A stretch of DNA of 43,431 nucleotides, from NCBI GenBank assembly GCA_025455045.1, contig JALONJ010000009.1, forward strand, positions 1 to 43,431, written 5' to 3'. This document shows positions 16,696-25,347 of this stretch, one piece after another; the first letter of the stretch is position 1, and the number at the start of each line of letters is the position of its first letter. The translations under genes were made by a program, and so were the position numbers. The stretch is from Microscillaceae bacterium. GTDB taxonomy: Bacteria > Bacteroidota > Bacteroidia > Cytophagales > Microscillaceae. The notes beneath the pieces were generated by a model, which was given only the letters and a program-made list of their open reading frames with translations, searched no databases and was not told the DNA's origin.

Positions 16696-17925
16696 CTAGG
16701 GTTGGTCATTGTCTTGAAGTTCCGATTCGGGGGTATAATCAAAGGGCAATATTTCGGCGATTTTTTCTTGCCAGCCCCAATATCCGTCCATAATCACTGC
16801 CAAAGGATTGCGGAGAATACCATTGGCTTCAATCAAAGCGTAGGGTTCTATCAGATGAATGGTGGAAGATTGGTAATTTCGTTTGTTGATATCCAAACCA
16901 TTTTGTTGCAAATATTCCAGCGATTCTTTTTCTTTTTTATAAACAATGTATAGATAATCGGCAAATTGCAGCTGAGGCAATGAATCGGTTTTGTGGCGAA
17001 TACTATCAATGGGCAAAAGGTTGGGTTCGAGAACTTCTACAATTTTGGGTTTTTTTGCTTCATTGAGCCAGTATTGTAGGGTATCGGAAGTAGAGGAATA
17101 TTTTTGGGTCATCAATTCTCGAATCATATAACGAATTGTGGTTTCGGGGCGGCGATTGGGGTTGGCTACTTTGCGGAGTTTACGCACCAAAAAGCCTTCT
17201 TGCTCGTGATTTTGATGATAAAGCGATTTAAAAAAATGTTGGCTTGAGCCGGAGTAGGCTTCAAGACGATTTTTTCGCCATTTTTGGGCTTGGCGTTTAT
17301 TTTTTGGAATCAAATTTTCAAAAAAAGCAAATCCCCAATGCGTTTGATAATTATGGCGATAATATAGACTAAAATTTTTTAATAAATATTTCAAACGATA
17401 GCCAAGGGCTTGATTTTCAATGATTAAAAAATCTTTGGAGCGTACTTTGAGCAAGGCACTATCAGCATCAAATTTTATGGACAAAATATCAGGATTGACA
17501 ATTTTGCAACTTTTGCTATGCGGAGTTTGTCCAATAAAACTCCTGACAAAAGTTTCGTAATTGTATTTCCAATTTTTATCTTCGGTTACTACTACTTCTT
17601 GCAGCTCGAGGGTTTGCGGTTTGAGTTCAATCGTAATTTCTATATCGGTTTGGCTTATCTGAATACTTTGAAAAAAAGTATGATAGCCCACATACGAAGC
17701 TACTATTTCATAAGTACCTGATTGTAAATCACTTATACTAAAGTTGCCGTTTTCATCGCTTGTGCCGCCTTTTTGGGTATTGTTCAAAAAAACACTGGCA
17801 AACCCCAAGGGCTGGCGGTCGGTTTGGCTTATTATTCGCCCGCGTATAGATTGGGCATTGGTGGAGAGATTGAAACAAATTCCAATCAAGAAGATTGAAT
17901 AAGCTAATTTTAATTTTTTTTTCAT
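16696..17925 (-). CDS. Exported CarboxypepD_reg-like domain protein
   Basis: The product is 409 residues. A signal peptide (MKKKLKLAYSIFLIGICF, cleavage near TNAQS) precedes a carboxypeptidase-regulatory-like beta-sandwich at about 26-110: IRGRIISQTDRQPLGFASVF, GTSDENGNF, GTYEIVASYVGY, then LELQEVVVTE. The remaining 300 residues are rich in aromatic and basic residues and lack a TonB-dependent receptor barrel. It is therefore not a SusC protein but the freestanding type common in Bacteroidota, of unknown role. A location in the periplasm or at the outer membrane is inferred. It lies 105 bases upstream of lnt on the same strand. Confidence 0.82.
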   Translation of the reverse strand: MKKKLKLAYSIFLIGICFNLSTNAQSIRGRIISQTDRQPLGFASVFLNNTQKGGTSDENGNFSISDLQSGTYEIVASYVGYHTFFQSIQISQTDIEITIELKPQTLELQEVVVTEDKNWKYNYETFVRSFIGQTPHSKSCKIVNPDILSIKFDADSALLKVRSKDFLIIENQALGYRLKYLLKNFSLYYRHNYQTHWGFAFFENLIPKNKRQAQKWRKNRLEAYSGSSQHFFKSLYHQNHEQEGFLVRKLRKVANPNRRPETTIRYMIRELMTQKYSSTSDTLQYWLNEAKKPKIVEVLEPNLLPIDSIRHKTDSLPQLQFADYLYIVYKKEKESLEYLQQNGLDINKRNYQSSTIHLIEPYALIEANGILRNPLAVIMDGYWGWQEKIAEILPFDYTPESELQDNDQP

Positions 17926-18098
17926 AAAAAGATTCAGATTAATCCTAGATAATCAATTGATAATCAATAGATTATGCCTTATTATAATACTTACCTAGCA
18001 ATACCGGCTATAAAATAATTAAGCAAAAATTAAGTAACCATACGAAACAAACTTGTTATTTTCTGCTAAAAATTTAGGTTCTTCCGACTTTTTACGCA

Positions 18099-18126
18099 CC
18101 CTTGCCTGTGGGGACACAGGCAAGGG
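18099..18126. repeat. Perfect 12 bp hairpin
   Basis: CCCTTGCCTGTG pairs perfectly with CACAGGCAAGGG around a GGGA loop. It is notably more GC-rich than its surroundings. There is no T-run on either side, so it is not an obvious intrinsic terminator. Confidence 0.7.
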
Positions 18127-18390
18127 CTTAGACTCCATTTTGACCTATCTTTAATTGATTGAAATCTTCAAAATTTTATTTTTAAAAATAATTAAAACTA
18201 CCTGATTATCAAGTATTTGAGTATGGTTAGGTAGTTTTGAACGCTGATTACGCAGATTGTTATGATGATTATGATGATAAAAAATCTGCGTTCTAATAAA
18301 ATATTGGTTAATCCTATTTTACAACAGTTTCTAAGAAGTTACATATCTATCTCAACTATAGTGGAAATTGCTGATATTTACCATTTTACA

Positions 18391-18428
18391 AAAAAAAACA
18401 GCTAGTAAGTTAATTACTAACTGTTTTT
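18391..18428 (-). terminator. Terminator of the WG-repeat gene
   Basis: On the minus strand AACAGTTAGTAA pairs with TTACTAGCTGTT, with one mismatch, followed by a long T-run. It lies about 30 bases past the stop of the gene at 18461-19867. Confidence 0.8.
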
Positions 18429-18460
18429 GTTAAAATATGTTAATTGACGCTTAGAATTGC

Positions 18461-19867
18461 TTATTTATTGTCCGGTTTGTCGGTGGCTATATATTCTTTG
18501 CCGGTTTTATCAATATAAAATGTCTTATCACCTTTGGCAACCAAAGCAATACCCCGCACAAAACCGGTCTCGATAGACGAGTATTTTGCCGGAATTACCA
18601 CGCGCCCATTGGTATCAACAAATCCCCAAAACGTACCGGTTTCTTTGAAAGCCGCCATACCATCGTGAAAGTCCTCTACTGCCGAGTATTTATGCGGAAT
18701 AACCAGCTTACCGGTAAGGTCGATAAAACCCCACTTGCCTCCACTTTGGACGGCGGCTAGTTTTTCACTAAAGGCACGTGAAGCCTGATATTTGCTTTGA
18801 ATTCGAATCACGCCGCCTCTATCAATCCAGCCGTCTAAGTTATTGATTCGAACCTTTGCCATACCATTTTGAAAAACCCCACTGTTATCGCCCGGATCTT
18901 GATAGCGGAATTGAATGACCTCTTTGCCGGCTTTGTCAATAAAGCCCCATTTTTGGTTTTGGCTTTTGTAAACCCTTGCCAAGCCGTCGCTAAAGTCGTG
19001 CGCTCCCTCAAACTGGCGCGGAATTATCTCTATCCCTTGCTTATTGATAAAACCCCATTTGCCATCTAGTTCTACGGCGGCTAGTCCTTCGTGAAAAGGT
19101 TGAACGCTGGTATATTTAAAATCAACTATCAGTTTGCCAGTCATATCAATAAAACCGGTACGTCCTTTTTCTTGGTCAATGACAGCTACCATTCCTTCGC
19201 TGGGGTCGCCGAGCGCATCATATTTGGTAGGTACTACTTCGCGCCCGTTTTCATCAATGATGCCATAGCGAGTCTCGAAGTCAATCTCATCACCTACTTT
19301 TACTTCTTCGCCGGTACCGACAATCGCATAATTATTTGAAAAGTCGTTGGCAATATAGTATTTGAAAGGCACTATGTTTTTGCCACTGCGGTCAATATAC
19401 CCCCATTTGCCCCCTTGACTTACTGCCGCCAATATCTTCACTTCTTCGATATACGTTGAGTCTTTTTGCTTAAACTTAGGCTTTTTGGTTTTAGGGTCAA
19501 TAATCGGTTTTTTGTTGTTATCCAATTCCGGCACACTGATTTTGACGGTTTTGGGTCGCAAAATTGGGCGAAAAGGTTTGGCTTCTTCAAAAGTCAATTT
19601 ATCAATCCCACTATACACCCAGATATCGCCTTTGCGGGTAGGAATGGGGTCGGGTAGCGGCTTAACATCTTCCTTTTTGGCTACGGCATCTTTGGTAGTA
19701 GGATTGGTGGTATTGGGTTTGTTCGTAGTCGTAGGCTTAGTAGTAGGTGTAGTAGTAGGTTTTTGGGTATTATCATTTGGTTTGGTTTGCGCACCAACCT
19801 CCTGATAACCGAAGCCCAAGCATAGACATAAAACACAACCTTGAGTAATTTTTTTGACTGTTTTCAT
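18461..19867 (-). CDS. Secreted WG-repeat protein
   Basis: The product is 468 residues. A signal peptide (KKITQGCVLCLCLGFGYQ, cleavage near VGAQ) is followed by a threonine-, proline- and asparagine-rich linker at about 28-60. The rest is a chain of about eight WG repeats built on GKWGYIDRSGKNIVPFKY. Good copies are GKWGFINKQG, QKWGFIDKAG, GKWGFIDLTG and FWGFVDTNG. These beta-rich repeats are common in Bacteroidota surface or periplasmic proteins, probably for binding, and the partner is unknown. A terminator follows at 18391-18428. The gene appears monocistronic. Confidence 0.9.
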   Translation of the reverse strand: MKTVKKITQGCVLCLCLGFGYQEVGAQTKPNDNTQKPTTTPTTKPTTTNKPNTTNPTTKDAVAKKEDVKPLPDPIPTRKGDIWVYSGIDKLTFEEAKPFRPILRPKTVKISVPELDNNKKPIIDPKTKKPKFKQKDSTYIEEVKILAAVSQGGKWGYIDRSGKNIVPFKYYIANDFSNNYAIVGTGEEVKVGDEIDFETRYGIIDENGREVVPTKYDALGDPSEGMVAVIDQEKGRTGFIDMTGKLIVDFKYTSVQPFHEGLAAVELDGKWGFINKQGIEIIPRQFEGAHDFSDGLARVYKSQNQKWGFIDKAGKEVIQFRYQDPGDNSGVFQNGMAKVRINNLDGWIDRGGVIRIQSKYQASRAFSEKLAAVQSGGKWGFIDLTGKLVIPHKYSAVEDFHDGMAAFKETGTFWGFVDTNGRVVIPAKYSSIETGFVRGIALVAKGDKTFYIDKTGKEYIATDKPDNK

Positions 19868-20348
19868 ATTACTTTATTAATTTGCAATGTACCTGTTGGA
19901 GTTAATTCTTTGATAAATTTATTAAAATCAAAAAAAAGCATTATATTTCACTTTTGCAAAAGCTATACCGCTTGTGATAGCCCGCAGTATTTTTCAAACA
20001 TTATAACGTCAATGCTAAAAATATAGTCTATTTTGCAGTCTTTTTTTCAAGTTTAAGTATCAATAGTTCGGTAGTTTCTAGTTTCTAAGCCCCTGCTCCC
20101 GGAGGGGGTTCTATTCTGAGTTATTTGCTAAGCATTTGATAATCAGGTAGTTATATAAAATATTTAAAATAACATAACCTATTGATTATCAATTACTTAT
20201 AGAGACTGTCCGAAGTATTGAGTATCAAATATACCTTTTTCTGCGAACTTATTGACTTTTTAGTTAAAAAAATCAATAAAGCAATTGTTATCAAGGCTAT
20301 TGAGCTTAATTTTCTACTATTTAAAAATTCCTTATTCAACTCCGGAAA
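19868..20348. other. Intergenic region carrying a paired-palindrome element
   Basis: Most of the gap is the element at 20060-20221. The rest is AT-rich with no gene. The promoter of the WG-repeat gene should lie at the left side but cannot be placed. Confidence 0.5.
20060..20221. mobile_element. Paired-palindrome element with terminal inverted repeats (family B)
   Basis: TCAATAGTTCGGTAGTTT (20060-20077) and GACTGTCCGAAGTATTGA (20204-20221) are imperfect terminal inverted repeats. Between them are two TGATWATCA palindromes, cores 20137-20145 and 20183-20191, separated by ATATAAAATATTTAAAAT-like sequence. The copy at 35183-35313 has the same order and spacing. This copy has about 30 extra bases (GCCCCTGCTCCCGGAGGGGG region) near the left end. 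It is non-coding. Confidence 0.75.
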
Positions 20349-22289
20349 TCAAGAAAGTACTTGAGTCATAGTCAAAGGAAATAGCAAATTTACTTCTGTT
20401 CCACCGCCAATGTTTGAGTTTATTTGCAGTGTTCCTCCTAGCAACTTTGCTCGTTTTTGCATATTTTCCAGCCCAAAATGCCCGACTTGGGCAGTATTGA
20501 GGTCAAAGCCTTTGCCATTGTCTTGAATTTTGAATTGAATATGGTACGAATCAATCATTTGTATTGCAAATTGAATATGCGTGGCTTGTGCGTGTTTTTT
20601 AATGTTTTGCAAAGCCTCCTGCGCCCAACGAAACAAGTGCAAGACTTGCTCGGCAGTCAATTGTTGGGATAATACCTTATCACATAAATCATTTTGAAAA
20701 TGCCATTCATCGGCTTCAAACCGACTGTTGAGATAGTTTTTCAATCTTTGGATAAATGCCTGAAAATCAATGCTTTCTCGATTCAAAACCCAAATCGTAT
20801 TGCGCAATTCCTGCATAGTTTCGCGGGTGGAATCACTGAGTGCCTCCAACTTTTCGGGCAAGTCGGGGTTTTGCTTGCCAAATTGATGCGCCAAAAAATC
20901 CATCGAGCTGGTCAAATAAGTCAAATGTGAGCCGATATTGTCGTGCAAATCCAAAGAAATGCGCTCTTTTTCGGCTTGTAGTTGCAGTTGGGCGGTCATT
21001 CTTTTTTGTTTTTCTTCGTCGGCTTGCAAGCGGGCTTCGTAAGCCAGTTTTTGCTGGGCGTTTTTTTCATCTCTATAGGTTTTGAAACGATAAGCCAAGC
21101 CCGCCGACAAAACCAAAACCTCAAAAATAGCCGCCATCGGCGCGCCATACCAATAAATGCGATAGGTAGGCAATACTTTGAAATTGGTCAAAATCATCGC
21201 AATCGCCAACCCCAGCATCGGCAAAAGTGCCAGCGCGTGAATATACCCGGGAACAAACCGCAAAGCAATGCTAAAAACTATGTAAGTTACCAAGAGCAAA
21301 CCGGTCAAAAAACTCAAGAAATTAAAAATATGTAAAGCCCACAAGCGGCTCTCATCATCAGTCCAAAATTCCAAAAGAAAGGGCAGCCAAACAAGTAACA
21401 AGCTGATAATCAGTAGATTAACTAAAAAATGAAGCCGATATACTGCCGGAGAAGGGAATTGTAAAAAATATTGAGCAAATTTTAGAGTAAAAATCATTAC
21501 TAAAGAACTAGCCAACAACATCACCTGCCAGCCTGTCCAAAAGTAGGCATATTGGGGCAATAAGTAATAAAGCACGGCATCGCCCTCAATCATCATCAAC
21601 CAAAGACAAAATACATAGCAAGTATAATAAAAATATATACGCTCAAAATTGGTCAAAAAAAGAAAGAAACTAAATACCCCCACCAAGCCCATTAGCCCCG
21701 AAAACACTCCCCAAAACAATAAAATTTCGGCAAATTGCCGAGCAAAAGCCTTTTGCTCCCAAAGAATGAGTGGGGCTTTGAGCGTAAGAAAGGGGCTGTA
21801 AAATTTGATATAAACTGTATATTGGCTAAGTGGTTGTAAATCAATGGCTTGCGTAGGATATATGTACTCGCGCGGGTGGTTTTGGATAGTTTGCCAGCCC
21901 AAAAAAGAATTTTTGAGGTATAACTCATTCTTTTGATTAAAAATATAAATTTCAAAAGTGTGGGTAAAAGGCTGGATATATTCTAAAGTACTGTGAATCA
22001 GAGACTTATGAGGGTTTTTGATTTTAAATTTGAGCCAATGATAGCCACTCCCCCGCCCAAAACTTGGAATTGCCGAAGGAGTTTTGTACCACTGATGCAC
22101 GTTTTTGTAAATTTCTTTGAGGTCTTTTTTGCCTGCCTTATCGTCCAAAATCCAAATATCATTTTCAATATAAATCTTTTTAAAATGAGGTGGCATAATA
22201 AAAGTATCTCCTTGATTATCAAGGCTTTGCGCATATAAATTTGAAAAAAAATAAAGTGTAAAAATGACTAGAAAAAATAGTTTATTCAT
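20349..22289 (-). CDS. Sensor histidine kinase, 7TMR-DISM type
   Basis: The product is 646 residues. A signal peptide (LFFLVIFTLYFFSNLYAQ) is followed by a periplasmic 7TMR-DISM extracellular sandwich domain (about 30-180). Seven membrane helices span about 185-405, a coiled coil about 407-440, and a HisKA_3 dimerisation domain carries the phospho-accepting H449 in SLDLHDNIGSHL. The HATPase_c domain ends the protein, with RWAQEALQNIKKHA (N box), DNGKGFD (G1) and GHFGLENMQKRA (G2). HisKA_3 kinases normally pass phosphate to a NarL/LuxR-type regulator, but none is adjacent, so it is an orphan here. The signal is unknown. Two TGATWATCA cores lie inside the gene (21404-21412, 22213-22221). Confidence 0.92.
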   Translation of the reverse strand: MNKLFFLVIFTLYFFSNLYAQSLDNQGDTFIMPPHFKKIYIENDIWILDDKAGKKDLKEIYKNVHQWYKTPSAIPSFGRGSGYHWLKFKIKNPHKSLIHSTLEYIQPFTHTFEIYIFNQKNELYLKNSFLGWQTIQNHPREYIYPTQAIDLQPLSQYTVYIKFYSPFLTLKAPLILWEQKAFARQFAEILLFWGVFSGLMGLVGVFSFFLFLTNFERIYFYYTCYVFCLWLMMIEGDAVLYYLLPQYAYFWTGWQVMLLASSLVMIFTLKFAQYFLQFPSPAVYRLHFLVNLLIISLLLVWLPFLLEFWTDDESRLWALHIFNFLSFLTGLLLVTYIVFSIALRFVPGYIHALALLPMLGLAIAMILTNFKVLPTYRIYWYGAPMAAIFEVLVLSAGLAYRFKTYRDEKNAQQKLAYEARLQADEEKQKRMTAQLQLQAEKERISLDLHDNIGSHLTYLTSSMDFLAHQFGKQNPDLPEKLEALSDSTRETMQELRNTIWVLNRESIDFQAFIQRLKNYLNSRFEADEWHFQNDLCDKVLSQQLTAEQVLHLFRWAQEALQNIKKHAQATHIQFAIQMIDSYHIQFKIQDNGKGFDLNTAQVGHFGLENMQKRAKLLGGTLQINSNIGGGTEVNLLFPLTMTQVLS

Positions 22290-22679
22290 AAAATTACCGA
22301 CCCAGAAATAGTCAATGCCTTAATTGGATTGACCTGAAAAATCAAGTAAAAATGCCAAAAAAGCAAGCAAAGCCTCAATTTAGTAATGAATTAGTGATAA
22401 AACGGGCTAGTGTATTGATTTAATATGCTGATTACCAATTATTTACAAAAAATTAATTTGCTAATTGTTTTTAACACTTTACTTATCAACGAAAAAAATA
22501 AACGAAGATTAGCGAAGAATTAAATCACGCCAAAAACAAAGAGGCAGAAAAGACGGATTAAAGATTTTGGCTTTGGGTAAAAACTAGGACAACCGCCTTT
22601 AAATGGCTATATTTGTCCGCAAAGCTAGAAAAAGGACCAAAAATGTCAATTTATCGAATTAGTAATGATATTTTTTATG
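22290..22679. other. Divergent intergenic region
   Basis: This gap lies between the divergent kinase and TPR genes. A variant core TGATTACCA lies near 22429-22437. A candidate -7 box TATATTTG is at 22608-22615. No gene is seen. Confidence 0.5.
22608..22615 (+). promoter_or_regulatory. Candidate Bacteroidota -7 promoter box
   Basis: TATATTTG fits the TAnnTTTG -7 consensus of the Bacteroidota primary sigma factor exactly and lies about 65 bases upstream of the TPR gene start. No good -33 TTTG element is found at the usual spacing, so this is tentative. Confidence 0.35.
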
Positions 22680-23870
22680 ATGAAAATAAAAATATACTTT
22701 TTTCTGAATAATTTATTGATTATCAATCTATTAACTTATACTTTGGGCAAATCTCAAACTGCCGCCGAGTACTATAATTCAGGTATTCAATTCCATCAAC
22801 AAGGGCAATACAACGAGGCTATTTGGGCTTTTGGGCAATCCTTGAGTCAAGCACCGCAAGTCGCCCAAGTATATGCGGCGCGGGGGCGAGCATATATGCA
22901 AAAAAATCAAACCGTCCAAGCCCTAGCCGATTTTGACCAAACGCTGGCTTTACAGCCGCAAAATTTGGCAATTCTCGCCGAGCGAGCTTTGCTTCAGCTT
23001 CGCTTGGGCTGGTACGAAGGCGCACTGCAAGACTTTGACCGCTTGGTGGTACTCGACCCACAGGCTGGCTGGAATTTTATGATGCGTGCCGAAGCCAAAT
23101 ATTTGGCCAAAGGACTGTTCAAAAAAAATGCTTACTACAGTTATTATGAAATTGTCGATGACTTTACCCAAGCTATTCGCCGCGACCCAAGTTTGGCTTT
23201 TGCTTTTCGTCGCCGAGCGCAAGCCCAACTCGATTCTTTGACAATAGCCAGCCAAATGCCCGGTACTCGCGCTTGGGAAGCCATTTGCAATGATTTGTTT
23301 TTGGCGCAGGGCTTGGGCGATGGTCAAGCCGCCGAATTGAGCCAACAAATTTGTGGCAAACAAATCACCCAGCAATTGATGAAAAAAGCCTATGAATTGG
23401 CAGAAAAAAAACAAACTTGGCAAAATCCCCGCGAAGCCTTCCAACTTTATGAGGAGGTAATCAAACAAGGAGCTTCGGACTCACCCTATTTGGTCAAAGC
23501 CCTGTTCCAACGCGCCGAAATGAAAAATCAAGCCAAAGACTATCAAGGCGCAATTCAAGATTATACTTTGATAATTGCCCTGCAAAATGAAAAAAATCAC
23601 GCCCAGCAATCGGCTTATTTTCGGCGTGGAGTAGCTTATCGGCAATTAAATATGTACAGTCGGGCTATCGATGATTTTGACCAAGCCATCAAGCTGGGCT
23701 ATGACCAAGCCAAAGTGTATCTCGAGAGAGCCAATGTATATCAATTGCTCAAGCAAACCGATAAAGCCTGCCAAGATTGGCAAATTGCCGCCGACAAAGG
23801 CAATGCCGATGCTCAAATTTTACTTAATGAATTTTGCCCCAAAAAGAAGAAAAAACGCCGATGGTTTTGA
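22680..23870 (+). CDS. Exported tetratricopeptide-repeat protein
   Basis: The product is about 396 residues. The start lies in a cluster of ATGs at 22665, 22677 and 22680. The last gives the tidiest signal peptide (MKIKIYFFLNNLLIINLL, then TYTLGKSQ). At least six TPR units follow, such as AAEYYNSGIQFHQQGQYNEA, VYAARGRAYMQKNQTVQALA, AYFRRGVAYRQLNMYSRAID and VYLERANVYQLLKQTDKACQ. It ends with a basic tail KKKKKRRWF. TPRs bind proteins, and a periplasmic scaffold role is inferred. A TGATTATCA core (22717-22725) lies inside the signal-peptide codons and encodes LIIN, which is odd for a repeat otherwise found between genes. Confidence 0.85.
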   Translation: MKIKIYFFLNNLLIINLLTYTLGKSQTAAEYYNSGIQFHQQGQYNEAIWAFGQSLSQAPQVAQVYAARGRAYMQKNQTVQALADFDQTLALQPQNLAILAERALLQLRLGWYEGALQDFDRLVVLDPQAGWNFMMRAEAKYLAKGLFKKNAYYSYYEIVDDFTQAIRRDPSLAFAFRRRAQAQLDSLTIASQMPGTRAWEAICNDLFLAQGLGDGQAAELSQQICGKQITQQLMKKAYELAEKKQTWQNPREAFQLYEEVIKQGASDSPYLVKALFQRAEMKNQAKDYQGAIQDYTLIIALQNEKNHAQQSAYFRRGVAYRQLNMYSRAIDDFDQAIKLGYDQAKVYLERANVYQLLKQTDKACQDWQIAADKGNADAQILLNEFCPKKKKKRRWF

Positions 23871-23892
23871 TTTAGTTTGAAAAGAAATCACT

Positions 23893-23919
23893 TAATTGCT
23901 TGATTATCAATTAATTATA
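23893..23919. repeat. TGATWATCA palindromic repeat
   Basis: The core TGATTATCA is at 23902-23910 with TTAATTGC before and ATTAATTA after. It fills the 88-base gap after the TPR gene. Confidence 0.8.
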
Positions 23920-23958
23920 AAATATTGAAAAGCAAAAAACACCTTAATCACCTCAAAA

Positions 23959-25149
23959 ATGACTTTAAAAACTTACGAACAATACCGTGAAATTTTTAAA
24001 TTTATTGAAAAACCATTTGCTTTTGTGGATTTGGATTATTTTGATGCAAATGTCCAATCCATCAAAAACCGCGCAGGTAGCAAAAAAATTCGAATAGCAA
24101 CCAAATCCTTGCGCTGCACACATTTACTGCAAAGGATTTTGAATCAAGATGCTCAATATCAAGGACTTATGACTTATTGCGCCCCCGAAACAGTTTATTT
24201 GAGTCGATGGGGTTTTGATAATTTATTGCTGGGTTATCCGGTATATGACCCTAGCCAAATTGAAGATTTGGTCAAAGAAATCCAAAAAGGAAAAAAAATT
24301 ACACTGATGGTGGACAGTGAAGCCCATATTCGCCAAATTGCCTCTATAGCTGAGGCTTATCAGGTAGTAGTATCGGTTTGTTTAGATGTAGATATGTCAT
24401 CTGATTTTTGGGGCGGAATCCACTTTGGCGTATATCGCTCGAGTGTCAAAACTCCCGAACAAGCCCTTAAAGTCTGGGAGATTATCAAACAACAACCTTC
24501 TATTCGTCTGAGTGGAATTATGGGGTATGAAGCACAAATTGCCGGTTTGGGCGCAAAAAAACCAACTTTGATGAATCAGTTGATTCGTTTTCTCAAAAAA
24601 CGGTCTATTCAAGAATTAGCCAAACGCCGTGCCGCCGTTGTAGCAGCCATCACCAGCCAAAACCCTGATTTGGAATTTGTCAATGGTGGCGGAACCGGCA
24701 GTTTAGAATCTACCATTCTCGAGAAAGTAGTGAGCGAAGTTACGGTGGGTTCGGGTTTTTACAGTTCGGGGTTGTTTGACAACTATCTGGAATTCAAGCA
24801 CTTACCGGCAGTTGCTTATGCTATAGAGATTGTCCGGCAGCCCCAAACAAACATTTATACTTGCGCGGGGGGCGGGTATGTAGCTTCGGGGGCAGTGGGC
24901 AAAGAAAAACTTCCCAGCCCTTATTTGCCTTGGGGCTGTGCGTTGATTGCCAACGAAGGCGTGGGCGAAGTGCAAACGCCGATTGTGTATCAAGGCAGTA
25001 GCGAACTCCAATTAGGCGACCCTATTTTTTTGCGACACGCCAAAGCCGGCGAAATTGGCGAGCGGTTTACGCATTTTTATACCGTAGAAGGCGAGCGAAT
25101 TACCGGCAAAATCCCAACCTATAGAGGCGAAGGGCAGTGTTTTATTTGA
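23959..25149 (+). CDS. PLP-dependent amino acid deaminase/aldolase (alanine racemase-like fold)
   Basis: The product is 396 residues and cytoplasmic. The N-terminal half is an alanine-racemase-type PLP barrel, with the cofactor lysine probably K49 in RIATKSLR. The strand GIMGYEAQIAG and the phosphate-binding FVNGGGTGS match the D-threonine aldolase/amino acid deaminase group. The C-terminal beta domain contains YTCAGGGYVASGAVG and GDPIFLRHAKAGEIGERF, where the HAKAGE motif probably places metal ligands as in D-threonine aldolase. The reaction cannot be told from sequence: aldol cleavage or dehydration of a D-beta-hydroxy amino acid is likeliest. No operon partner is adjacent. Confidence 0.82.
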   Translation: MTLKTYEQYREIFKFIEKPFAFVDLDYFDANVQSIKNRAGSKKIRIATKSLRCTHLLQRILNQDAQYQGLMTYCAPETVYLSRWGFDNLLLGYPVYDPSQIEDLVKEIQKGKKITLMVDSEAHIRQIASIAEAYQVVVSVCLDVDMSSDFWGGIHFGVYRSSVKTPEQALKVWEIIKQQPSIRLSGIMGYEAQIAGLGAKKPTLMNQLIRFLKKRSIQELAKRRAAVVAAITSQNPDLEFVNGGGTGSLESTILEKVVSEVTVGSGFYSSGLFDNYLEFKHLPAVAYAIEIVRQPQTNIYTCAGGGYVASGAVGKEKLPSPYLPWGCALIANEGVGEVQTPIVYQGSSELQLGDPIFLRHAKAGEIGERFTHFYTVEGERITGKIPTYRGEGQCFI

Positions 25150-25207
25150 AAAATAATTTTTATTTCGGGATTAAAATGCCTCTTTTACCCATTCGTACTT
25201 TAGGTTA

Positions 25208-25310
25208 AGCCTACACTCATTGACGAGTGTAGGCTAGACAACTTGCGTCATAATTTTTCTAAAAGTGGTGAAGAACCAAATTTTATTTATAAATATCTGA
25301 TAATCAATGG
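25208..25310. repeat. Hairpin and palindromic repeat between genes
   Basis: AGCCTACACTC (25208-25218) pairs perfectly with GAGTGTAGGCT (25225-25235). The phrase GGCTAGACAACTTGCGTCA that follows resembles the GCAGGCT-hairpin family. A TGATAATCA core with TTA arm lies at 25298-25306. The hairpin may terminate either convergent gene, but it has no adjoining T-run. Confidence 0.65.
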
Positions 25311-25347
25311 ATTACATATTTTTACTTGAGCTTAAAAACCTTTATTT

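Larger units (their letters stand above)
17926..18460. other. Intergenic region with palindromes and hairpins
   Basis: There are two exact cores: TGATAATCA at 17958-17966 (with a second half-copy AGATAATCA just before it) and TGATTATCA at 18203-18211. A 12-base perfect hairpin lies at 18099-18126. A further hairpin pairs ACGCAGATT (18250-18258) with AATCTGCGT (18283-18291) around a GATGATTATGATGAT tract. A terminator is at 18391-18428. No gene is seen. Confidence 0.65.

Noticed and set aside
18099-18126. 12 bp hairpin as a terminator
   Set aside because: There is no T-run on either strand, and a proper terminator for the neighbouring gene lies at 18391-18428. It is kept only as a hairpin.
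20349-22289. Two-component pair around the histidine kinase
   Set aside because: No receiver-domain protein is encoded on either side, so no pair is claimed.
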